Assembly (NCBI RefSeq): GCF_003003005.1
Contig: NZ_PVTR01000003.1
Span: 294,890 to 358,889, forward strand
DNA length: 64,000 bases
Direction: 5' to 3'
Source of the DNA: Mongoliibacter ruber
Lineage (GTDB): Bacteria > Bacteroidota > Bacteroidia > Cytophagales > Cyclobacteriaceae
Part shown: positions 15,486-23,042 of the stretch, piece by piece
Layout of the letters: every line of letters begins with the position of its first letter
Position numbering within the stretch: position 1 is the stretch's first letter
Position numbers and translations under genes: made by a program
The notes under the pieces: model-generated
Databases searched by the model: none
The model's input: the letters and a program-made list of their open reading frames with translations, nothing else
Told to the model about the DNA's origin: nothing

Positions 15486-18185
15486 ATGAAAAAAATCTTG
15501 ATTGCCACCCCATTTTTACTTGTTTCATTGCTTTACCTATTTTCTTCCTTTCAAAAAAAGCCAGGTATAGCTGAACTTTCAGAAAAAATCATTTCACTAA
15601 TGGAAGTGTACGTGGATGAAATACCTGAAGAAAAAGTATTTCTTCACTTAGACAGGAGTCTTTATGCTTCCGGTGACAACATCTGGTTTTCTGTATTTCT
15701 CACTGCGGGGAGTCCTGATATTCCATCTCCACTTAGCAAGGTAGTGTATGTTGATTTATTGGATGAGGAAGGAAAACTGATCCAACAAAAAACCATTAAG
15801 ATGGAAGAGGGCCATGGATTTGGTGATTTTCGATTGGACGCTTTTACCAGAGAGGGCAGCTACAAAGTAAAAGCTTATTCTTACTGGCTAAAGGGCTTTG
15901 GCGAGGAAGCGGTTTTTCAGACAGATATTCAGATTTTAGACACCTACAACCTAAAGTTTCAGCCTTTTGTAGAATTTGAAAAAGAAGAAAAAGGAAACAA
16001 AACCCATTACCTAGCCAAAATAACAGCACTGGACAATAGTTTGAAAGCACTCGCTGGAGAAGATGTTCAATTTAAAATAGCCAACAGACAAAAAGAACTA
16101 AATTCTGGCAATTTCAAGTTGAATGGAGAGGGAAAATACGAATTGGAATTTGAATTGGAATCCGGTGATTTAAACCTACCAGTTGCACTTAATCTGAACT
16201 TGGTTGAAAATGAGGATTATAGTATCTCTAGAAAATTCATTCTCCCCTTCCCCAACAGCGCCATAGATATCCAATTTTTACCAGAAGGTGGTGATTTGAT
16301 TTCAGGTTTTAACAATAAAGTAGCTGTCAGGGCAATCTACCCTGATGGGAAGCCTGTCCAACTCAAGGGAAAAATAGATTATCAAGGTCAAGAAATTGAG
16401 TTCTCTACCAATTCTTCAGGATTGGCTGCATTCAATATTACACCGCAGGACACTGAGCCTATCAAGGTAGTGCTGGAGTCAGGCGCTTCTACCTTCGAAA
16501 AATCATTGGATGGCATCAAAACCCAGGGTGTAAACCTCGCTGTTGACACTTCCAAAGAGACTCTTGTCAACGTATTGATCCAGACAAAAGACTTTGCATC
16601 GATTTCACCTAGTGGTGAGGCACTTTTAGTGGTACATGCCCGAGGAAGAATCGGCCATATGCAAGTCCTTAACTTGTCCAATGGAGTGGGTGGAGCCAGA
16701 ATCAACAAAAGCCAACTTGCTCCAGGAATCAACCAACTGACAGTCTTCGAGCCAGAGGGCACTCCCTTGGCTGAAAGAATGGTCTTTGTTCCCATGGAAA
16801 AAGAACTTTCCCTTGATCTCAATGCGGCCACAGTCAATACTGAAGCCCGAGGAAAAAACAGCTGGATGGTAAATATAGACGGAGACAGTTTTGAAGGAGG
16901 CTTTTATTCAGTTGCCGTAGTGGACGCGGGTGAGTCCCCATTTTCCCATAACTCAAGCATCAATTCTTATCTCAAACTAGAATCAGAACTCAAAGGGAAC
17001 ATCCATGAGCCCAAGCTACTCTTAGGGCAAAACAGAGATGATGAAGCCATTGAGCTTATCATGTTGACACATGGCTGGAAGAGGTTCAATTGGGAAGAGG
17101 TATTTGAAGGAAAAATTGAAAACAAACATTTTATAGAGCAAGGAATCAATATCACAGGTACCATATCTCCCCAGTCAGATGGTCGAAGAGGGCTGACAGG
17201 AGGAATGCTCAATGTCTTTTCTAAGGGAAAATCAGAAGATTTTCTTGCAGTAGAATTTGGAGAAAATGGCAAATTCATCATTGATGACTTAGACTTTCAA
17301 GATACCACGCAGCTTACAATCTCAGCGAGTGACAACAGGCATAAGGAGCGTGTAAAACTCGAATTGGATCCTCCAATATCAAAATATTTAAAATGGGAAA
17401 ATTTCGAACCTGTTTTTAAAGATTTCAAAATCTCAGCGGCAATGAGCGACTACTTGGCTACGGCCGAAAAAAGACGCTTGGCACAAACAGCCTATGGTGA
17501 GATGCAAGAAATCCAGATTGATGAATTTGTAATTGCATCAGAGAAGTATGATCCCACAGAGGAAGAGATCAACAGGATGTATGGAAAAGGAGACGCTTCT
17601 CTAAAGCCTGAGGAGATTGGGGGATTTGCAGGCTACAGTGATATTTGGGAATTACTTCAAGGTAGGTTTGCAGGTGTAAGGATAGTACCTGATCCTATGG
17701 GAACTCCTTCCATAAGAATCCGTGGCACTGGCTCTGTTCAGGCTGGAGGAATGCCTTTAATATTACTTGACAATGTACCAGTGGATCCCAGCTTTGCAAG
17801 CTCCATATCACCACGAGACCTTGCCTCAGTAGAAATCTTCAAAGATGCCGCTTCCCTATCTATATTTGGAGTAGGTGGTGCAAATGGTGCAATTGCCTTA
17901 TATACCAAAAGAGCCGCTGGAATCGGAAGCTTGGGAGAAGGGGTATTCAACCTCAGATTTCCTGGATATTCTGTTGCAAGTGAATATTATATGCCTAAAT
18001 ATGACAAAGAAAACTCCCCTGCACCTGACTACAGATCTACGCTGTATTGGAATCCAAAATTGGAATGGGAAAATAACTCTGCAATGATCGAATTCTTCAA
18101 CAATGACATTGTCAAGAAATACAGGATTGTAATTCAGGGTATGGATAAGTACGGCAGGTTATCCTATTTGGAAAAGGACATTTAA
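15486..18185 (+). CDS. Secreted MG2-like protein with C-terminal TonB-receptor plug domain, no barrel
   Basis: The 899-residue protein starts with a leader or anchor (ILIATPFLLVSLLYLFSS). An MG2-like beta-sandwich follows (EEKVFLHLDRSLYASGDNIWF), then several Ig-like repeats (about 150-650). Near residues 725-815 there is a TonB-dependent-receptor plug domain (GYSDIWELLQGRFAGVRI; IRIRGTGSVQAGGMPLILLDNVPVD; VEIFKDAASLSIFGVGGANGAI). Only ~90 residues remain after the plug, so no outer-membrane barrel can be formed. Such proteins are frequent in Bacteroidota but have no assigned job. A periplasmic or outer-membrane-associated role is inferred. It stands alone and is followed by a strong terminator. 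Confidence 0.82.
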   Translation: MKKILIATPFLLVSLLYLFSSFQKKPGIAELSEKIISLMEVYVDEIPEEKVFLHLDRSLYASGDNIWFSVFLTAGSPDIPSPLSKVVYVDLLDEEGKLIQQKTIKMEEGHGFGDFRLDAFTREGSYKVKAYSYWLKGFGEEAVFQTDIQILDTYNLKFQPFVEFEKEEKGNKTHYLAKITALDNSLKALAGEDVQFKIANRQKELNSGNFKLNGEGKYELEFELESGDLNLPVALNLNLVENEDYSISRKFILPFPNSAIDIQFLPEGGDLISGFNNKVAVRAIYPDGKPVQLKGKIDYQGQEIEFSTNSSGLAAFNITPQDTEPIKVVLESGASTFEKSLDGIKTQGVNLAVDTSKETLVNVLIQTKDFASISPSGEALLVVHARGRIGHMQVLNLSNGVGGARINKSQLAPGINQLTVFEPEGTPLAERMVFVPMEKELSLDLNAATVNTEARGKNSWMVNIDGDSFEGGFYSVAVVDAGESPFSHNSSINSYLKLESELKGNIHEPKLLLGQNRDDEAIELIMLTHGWKRFNWEEVFEGKIENKHFIEQGINITGTISPQSDGRRGLTGGMLNVFSKGKSEDFLAVEFGENGKFIIDDLDFQDTTQLTISASDNRHKERVKLELDPPISKYLKWENFEPVFKDFKISAAMSDYLATAEKRRLAQTAYGEMQEIQIDEFVIASEKYDPTEEEINRMYGKGDASLKPEEIGGFAGYSDIWELLQGRFAGVRIVPDPMGTPSIRIRGTGSVQAGGMPLILLDNVPVDPSFASSISPRDLASVEIFKDAASLSIFGVGGANGAIALYTKRAAGIGSLGEGVFNLRFPGYSVASEYYMPKYDKENSPAPDYRSTLYWNPKLEWENNSAMIEFFNNDIVKKYRIVIQGMDKYGRLSYLEKDI

Positions 18186-18286
18186 GCCATCGAATACTCC
18201 ATTTCGAAAATCAAAGAGCTGTATTTAACTGAAATTCAAACACTTTTCAGAATTCAACCTGAGTTTCAAATCAGGAATAAGGAATC

Positions 18287-18313
18287 AAAAAGCCCCAACA
18301 TTGGGGCTTTTTG
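18287..18313 (+). terminator. Intrinsic terminator after the plug-domain gene
   Basis: AAAAAGCCCC and GGGGCTTTTT form a 10-bp stem around a 6-nt loop, ending in a T run about 100 nt past the stop. The A run on the other arm would let it work in both directions. Confidence 0.85.
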
Positions 18314-18334
18314 CATTTATGTTTATCTTCGGGC

Positions 18335-18811
18335 ATGAAAAAACTATTCTTTATTATTCTTTTTATTTCCTCTATAGGAATTGCACAGGCCCAGGAGCAA
18401 GGTGATTTTAGGGTTCAATTAGGTGCAGATTATAGACTTCGTATTAATGAAGTAGGTGCAAACGCAGGTGTCGAATACCTGTTTTTGGATAATTTCGGTA
18501 TCGCACCGAATTTCTCTTATTATTTCCCGGACTTCGGCCGGATTATGAATCTCAATGTAGATTTACGATACTACCTGACACAGGGTGTTTCGCAGGTATA
18601 TATCTTGGGTGGTTACAACAATTACTGGGAAAACTTTCAACCTGGACTCCCCGGGCAATCAAGAACAAGACCTGGAGGAAACTTCGGAGCAGGAGCTTTT
18701 TTTGATGTGGGAGAAACTTTGGGTTTCATCACGGAATTCAAAATTCAAAGTCAAAATTCCAGGTTACCCGTCTTGAGACTTGGTGTAGTATTGAATTTAG
18801 GAGGATATTGA
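18335..18811 (+). CDS. Small outer-membrane beta-barrel protein
   Basis: From ATG 18335 the product is 158 residues with a leader cleaved after AQAQ. The rest alternates polar and hydrophobic residues in amphipathic strands (FRVQLGADYRL; NVDLRYYL; LPVLRLGVVLNLGGY) and ends in a hydrophobic strand, as in OmpX/OmpW-sized barrels. Function is unknown. An upstream in-frame ATG (18311) lies just after the terminator and would bury the leader, so 18335 is chosen. Confidence 0.75.
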   Translation: MKKLFFIILFISSIGIAQAQEQGDFRVQLGADYRLRINEVGANAGVEYLFLDNFGIAPNFSYYFPDFGRIMNLNVDLRYYLTQGVSQVYILGGYNNYWENFQPGLPGQSRTRPGGNFGAGAFFDVGETLGFITEFKIQSQNSRLPVLRLGVVLNLGGY

Positions 18812-18813
18812 AC

Positions 18814-18845
18814 AAAAAAAGAGCGGGTTTGCCCGCTCTTTTTTT
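18814..18845. terminator. Bidirectional intrinsic terminator
   Basis: GAGCGGG and CCCGCTC pair around a TTTG loop and are flanked by seven A's and seven T's. The hairpin sits exactly between the convergent barrel and rhomboid genes, so it can end transcription from both sides. Confidence 0.9.
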
Positions 18846-19776
18846 ATTTTTTCGAAAATTCAAAAAGTTTACGTTTTTCATCTTTGGACAAAGCCTCATA
18901 ACCTTTGTCAGCAATTTTATCCAAAATCTTATCAATTTCTTCCTGAGTAGGTTCTCCCATTTTTGAACCTGGACTCGGTTTAGGGTTCTCTGGACTTGTG
19001 TAGTTTTGAGAAGCTGTGAATGTCTTCTTCTTTCTGTAAGACACTTTGACACTTGGCTTCTTCTCAAAAATCTTCTCAAAGAAAATTCCTATCGCCTGAA
19101 TGGGTATTCCCCAATCCTTGCCTTTTTGCAGTTGACGGATATACATAAAACCCATTGCAGCACCACCCAAATGCGCCAGCTCTCCACCTGCATTGCTTCC
19201 AGCACTGTTGACAAAAGCGATGACGACATAGAATATCGCTATATACTTTATTTTAACAGGCCCCAACAGGATCAATTGAAACGTTGTGTTCGGCGCTAAG
19301 GTCGCTGCTCCGACGACAATAGCATATACCCCGGCACTTGCTCCCAACATTCTGCTCTGTGCCAAAACATCCGAAAAATACGGTGAAATATTATACATCA
19401 CCACATACAAAACTGCCCCTGCAATACCTCCTAAGATATATAAATTGGCCAATTTGCGGCTTCCTAAGTATTCATGAACCAACAAGCCAAACCAATACAG
19501 GAAAAGCATGTTGAAAAGAATATGGAATATTCCTTCATGAAAAAACATATAGGTAAGTAAAGACCAAGGCTGCACTATGTATGAGCTCAAGTCAGCCGGC
19601 ATCATCAAAAGAGACCTTAATCCTTGGTAGATACCTCCCGCTCCTGAGAAGGTAAAGAATACCCGGAAGACCACCATCACAAAAAACACAAGGATATTGA
19701 TGGCCAACAGCTTATATAGGCTGTTGTTACTATGCTTAAACGCATTTCTCAAATTATCCCAAAATCCTCCGTACAT
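18844..19776 (-). CDS. Rhomboid-family intramembrane serine protease (second of pair)
   Basis: The 310-residue protein has six to seven membrane helices. The rhomboid marks are FFHEGIFHILFNMLFLYWFG, the catalytic Ser in MLGASAGVYAI (GASA, a variant of GxSG) and the His in GELAHLGGAAMGF. The C-terminal ~100 residues are a hydrophilic tail rich in Lys, Pro and Glu. Rhomboids cleave membrane proteins within the bilayer; the substrate is unknown. It lies 1 nt after a second rhomboid gene and is the last gene of the mutL operon. Confidence 0.9.
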   Translation of the reverse strand: MYGGFWDNLRNAFKHSNNSLYKLLAINILVFFVMVVFRVFFTFSGAGGIYQGLRSLLMMPADLSSYIVQPWSLLTYMFFHEGIFHILFNMLFLYWFGLLVHEYLGSRKLANLYILGGIAGAVLYVVMYNISPYFSDVLAQSRMLGASAGVYAIVVGAATLAPNTTFQLILLGPVKIKYIAIFYVVIAFVNSAGSNAGGELAHLGGAAMGFMYIRQLQKGKDWGIPIQAIGIFFEKIFEKKPSVKVSYRKKKTFTASQNYTSPENPKPSPGSKMGEPTQEEIDKILDKIADKGYEALSKDEKRKLFEFSKK

Positions 19777-19777
19777 A

Positions 19778-20581
19778 TTAATAGAAATTAGTTCTATCCT
19801 TTTTCCAAATGTAAATTAACACAAAGCCAACCACAGCACCAAAAATGTGTGCCATATGAGCGATATTGTCATGTCCAGCCCTCATGAATTCAGAATAGAG
19901 GGAATACAAAATATAAACAGACACAAAATACTTGGCTTTGATCGGTACAGGTAAGAACAATAAAAACAGCTCAGTGTTGGGAAAAAGCATAGCAAATGCT
20001 ACTAAAAGCCCAAATAAAGCTCCTGACGCTCCTATCATAGAGGATCTCTTGATATTATTTACCAATGTAGCTCCTAATGATGTTACGATTTTAGAAGAAG
20101 TATCCGCCAGTTGACTGTCTTCTGGATTTTCCCTGTAAACATCTCTAAAATCCAAATGCTTGTCTTCAAAGTAAGGTCTGTAGTCCTTGATATATTTAGC
20201 AAAATCTGCTGGATTGGGATTTGCTGCATAATTTGCCACTTTATTGTTGACAATTCCCACTTGCACTGCATTGTAACCTGAGTACAGAATGCCTGCTCCT
20301 ACACCTGCCACCATCCAAAGGATCAAAAATCGCTTGGAACCCAAAAACTGCTCAAGCAAAGGACCAAAAATAAATAAGCCAAACATATTTCCGAACAAAT
20401 GCCAAAAATCAGCATGCATGAACATGTATGTGAAAATTTGAAATGGCATAAACATCGGCGTACCTAAATAGTACAGTGCCGAGTACGCTTTTAACATAGG
20501 CGCAAAATAGGCTGTGACAAAAAATAACCCTATGTTGGCAATCAGTAAATTTTTAGCTATTGGAGTAAGGTTCCTGAACAT
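19778..20581 (-). CDS. Rhomboid-family intramembrane serine protease (first of pair)
   Basis: The 267-residue protein has the helices expected of a rhomboid, with HADFWHLFGNMFGLFIFG, the catalytic Ser in SMIGASGALFGLL (GASG) and the His in IAHMAHIFGAVVGF. An inserted hydrophilic loop of about 50 residues (near 115-175) separates two helices and is absent from the second rhomboid. It sits 3 nt after mutL. The pair probably arose by duplication, but the two sequences have diverged strongly. Confidence 0.9.
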   Translation of the reverse strand: MFRNLTPIAKNLLIANIGLFFVTAYFAPMLKAYSALYYLGTPMFMPFQIFTYMFMHADFWHLFGNMFGLFIFGPLLEQFLGSKRFLILWMVAGVGAGILYSGYNAVQVGIVNNKVANYAANPNPADFAKYIKDYRPYFEDKHLDFRDVYRENPEDSQLADTSSKIVTSLGATLVNNIKRSSMIGASGALFGLLVAFAMLFPNTELFLLFLPVPIKAKYFVSVYILYSLYSEFMRAGHDNIAHMAHIFGAVVGFVLIYIWKKDRTNFY

Positions 20582-20584
20582 ATC

Positions 20585-22468
20585 TTATTTGGTAAAAAAA
20601 CCATGTATCTTTTGTAAATCGAGTTTGACGAAGGTTTTGTTCCCTGACAAACCATAATTTGGGTTTTGACAGGCAAATAACTGCCCCACTATAGCCTCCA
20701 TTTCGGCAGTATCTAACCTTGTCCCTTTCTTGATGGCGCTTTTTCTCGCCAGTGAACGTGCTAAGTTTTCCCTTTTATCAAGAGAAAGTTCCGACCTGAA
20801 GTGCTTAAACTGCTCCAGCAATCCTTCAAACAAAGTCTTTTCATTGTTCACTTGAATATCAGCAGGTACACCTTGAATCAGCACTGTGTCTTTCCCAAAT
20901 TCCACGATGACAAAACCCAAGCTATACAATTCCTCTTTGATATCCATCACCAAAGCGAAATCGGACTGACTGAGTTGAACATGAGGGGGAAACAAACACT
21001 GTTGGGAGGCTCCTGAAGCCTGATTGAGTTGTTTGATATACCTTTCGTAAAGTATCCTTTCATGCGCAGATTGCTGATCTACAATCAAAAGCCCCGAGGA
21101 CATTTGGGCCACAATAAAGTTTAGCTCCACCTGAAAAGTTGCCCCCGAATCTTCCCTTTCTTCCAAAAAGGGCAAAGACTGTGACTCATTTTCATTGGCT
21201 TTACTTGAAAATGTCAAGACGTCAGCATCTTCTCCCGAGGAACCCCCTCTAGGCTGTTCATCTACCTGTATGTAATCACGCTGTTCAAAAAGTCTTTCCC
21301 ACCCTGAAACTGACTGTTTTTTTACTCCTGGACTTTGGAAGCTCTTGTACGAATTTTCTCTTTGTATGACTTCCTGACCCAAGGTGTTTTCCTTTTTCAC
21401 ATCGAAATTCTGTTGGTGGTCATTTTTCCAGTTATCTGAAAAATTCACATCCAGAGAAAAATCCAAAGTAGGCACAACATTGTGCGCGCCCAGAGCCTGT
21501 TTGACAGCCGACCTGATCACTGCATACACTGTCCGCTCATCATCAAATTTTATTTCGGTCTTGGTCGGATGGACATTAATATCAATATGAGTAGGGTCAA
21601 TTTCCAAAAACAACACATAAAAAGGCTGCATATCAGATGACATCAGTCCTTCGTAAGCATTTACGACAGCGTGATGCAGGTAATTGCTCTTGATAAATCT
21701 ATTATTGACAAAAAAGTACTGTTCCCCTCTGGTTTTTTTGGAATTTTCAGGCTTCCCTATATATCCTTTGATGTTCAGATGGGGAGTATCTTCCTGACAA
21801 GCCACCAATTGCTCTTGATATGATTTGCCAAAAACACCAACTATTCTTTGACTTAGCTTCCCGGGACTGAGATTAAACAGCTCCATGTCATTTTGGATTA
21901 AAGTAAATCCAATCTGAGGATAAGAAAGTGCCACCCTTTGAAACTCTTCCACAAGATGTTTCATTTCTACAGAGTTGGACTTTAAAAAATTCCTTCTTGC
22001 CGGAACATTGAAAAAAAGATTCTTCATGGATATACAAGTCCCTTCAGGACAAGCTGTAGGCTCTTGCTTTTTCACGTCTGAACCTTCGACCTGAATCAAA
22101 GTACCCAGCTCCTCACCTTTTTGACGGGTTTTCATTTCTACCTGCGCCACCGCAGCTATAGAAGCCAAGGCTTCACCTCTAAACCCAAATGTTCTGATCG
22201 AAAACAAGTCATCTGAATTTCTGATTTTGGAAGTAGCATGCCTTTCAAAACTCATTCTGGCATCAGTAAGGCTCATGCCTTTGCCATCATCAATGACCTG
22301 GATAAGCGTTTTACCAGCATCCTTTACCAAAACCTGCACCTTAGTGGCTCCGGCATCAACAGCATTTTCCAGCAGTTCTTTCAATGCTGATGCCGGTCTT
22401 TGTACAACCTCTCCTGCAGCTATCTGATTGGCAATGGCATCAGGCAAGAGGTGAATAACATCACTCAT
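20585..22468 (-). CDS. mutL: DNA mismatch repair protein MutL
   Basis: A 627-residue GHKL ATPase. The N-terminal half has the nucleotide-binding motifs ELLENAVDAGAT, DDGKGM, ATSKI and RTFGFRGEALASIAAV, and a long linker spans about 340-430. The C-terminal dimerisation domain lacks the classical endonuclease sites: DQHA reads DQQS (in VDQQSAHERILYE) and the CxHGRP-type site reads NPNYGLSG. MutL couples MutS recognition to strand removal. The gene overlaps its upstream neighbour by 4 nt (ATGA) and is followed by two rhomboid genes. Confidence 0.96.
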   Translation of the reverse strand: MSDVIHLLPDAIANQIAAGEVVQRPASALKELLENAVDAGATKVQVLVKDAGKTLIQVIDDGKGMSLTDARMSFERHATSKIRNSDDLFSIRTFGFRGEALASIAAVAQVEMKTRQKGEELGTLIQVEGSDVKKQEPTACPEGTCISMKNLFFNVPARRNFLKSNSVEMKHLVEEFQRVALSYPQIGFTLIQNDMELFNLSPGKLSQRIVGVFGKSYQEQLVACQEDTPHLNIKGYIGKPENSKKTRGEQYFFVNNRFIKSNYLHHAVVNAYEGLMSSDMQPFYVLFLEIDPTHIDINVHPTKTEIKFDDERTVYAVIRSAVKQALGAHNVVPTLDFSLDVNFSDNWKNDHQQNFDVKKENTLGQEVIQRENSYKSFQSPGVKKQSVSGWERLFEQRDYIQVDEQPRGGSSGEDADVLTFSSKANENESQSLPFLEEREDSGATFQVELNFIVAQMSSGLLIVDQQSAHERILYERYIKQLNQASGASQQCLFPPHVQLSQSDFALVMDIKEELYSLGFVIVEFGKDTVLIQGVPADIQVNNEKTLFEGLLEQFKHFRSELSLDKRENLARSLARKSAIKKGTRLDTAEMEAIVGQLFACQNPNYGLSGNKTFVKLDLQKIHGFFTK

Positions 22469-22878
22469 TTGCGCTTGGAATTGGTGCGAAGTCTAAAAAA
22501 GAAGACCACTAGGGCTATTCCTCCCATAAGATAAAGCATGGCATAAATAGCATCAGGTCCATAATAAACATACCCAAATAATGCACCTATTAGAACAACG
22601 AAAATCACCAACCGAATCAGTCCCGCACTCGTCAACGGAGAACTCTGCCTCCCTTTGATCTGACTTCCGGCAGTGAATGCACCTCGAAGAGATGAACCAT
22701 AATCTCTTAGGATATCATCTTCATTGTCATCACCCATTGGAAGCGCCCCATCAGCCTGCAGTTCTCGTTTGATCTTCTGCGTCCTCTGATCTATTTCTTC
22801 TTTCACCGGATCATAATATCTTGGCTTGATATCAAAGCGCATTGGTTTGGACGTTCTGAAAATAGAAGGAAATTTCAT
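22465..22878 (-). CDS. Conserved small membrane protein, function unknown
   Basis: A 137-residue protein with a basic N-terminus (FPSIFRTSKPMRFDIKPRYYDPVKEEIDQRTQKIKREL), an acidic or low-complexity middle, and two adjacent membrane helices (LVIFVVLIGALFGYVYYG; MLYLMGGIALVVFFF) before a KRK end. No catalytic motif is seen. It heads the mutL-rhomboid operon and overlaps mutL by 4 nt. I recognise the gene order as recurrent in Bacteroidota but know no function. Confidence 0.7.
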   Translation of the reverse strand: MKFPSIFRTSKPMRFDIKPRYYDPVKEEIDQRTQKIKRELQADGALPMGDDNEDDILRDYGSSLRGAFTAGSQIKGRQSSPLTSAGLIRLVIFVVLIGALFGYVYYGPDAIYAMLYLMGGIALVVFFFRLRTNSKRK

Positions 22879-22969
22879 GTGGGATTCAATTCAAATGGAT
22901 TGTTCTTCGTTAGTAATAAAAACACAACCTTTAGAGAAATCTTGCTGGTAGGGGTTGCGTTTTTTCGTG

Positions 22970-22977
22970 TATGTTTG
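22970..22977 (+). promoter_or_regulatory. Putative -7 promoter box (TATGTTTG) upstream of the GH3 gene
   Basis: The octamer fits TAnnTTTG and lies about 65 nt before the GH3/beta-lactamase start, in the divergent region shared with the mutL operon. The -33 element is unclear. Confidence 0.35.
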
Positions 22978-23042
22978 TACGAAACGGCGTATATTCATAC
23001 AAAGTTATTTTAAAATTTAAGCAATAAAAATTAAACACAAGC

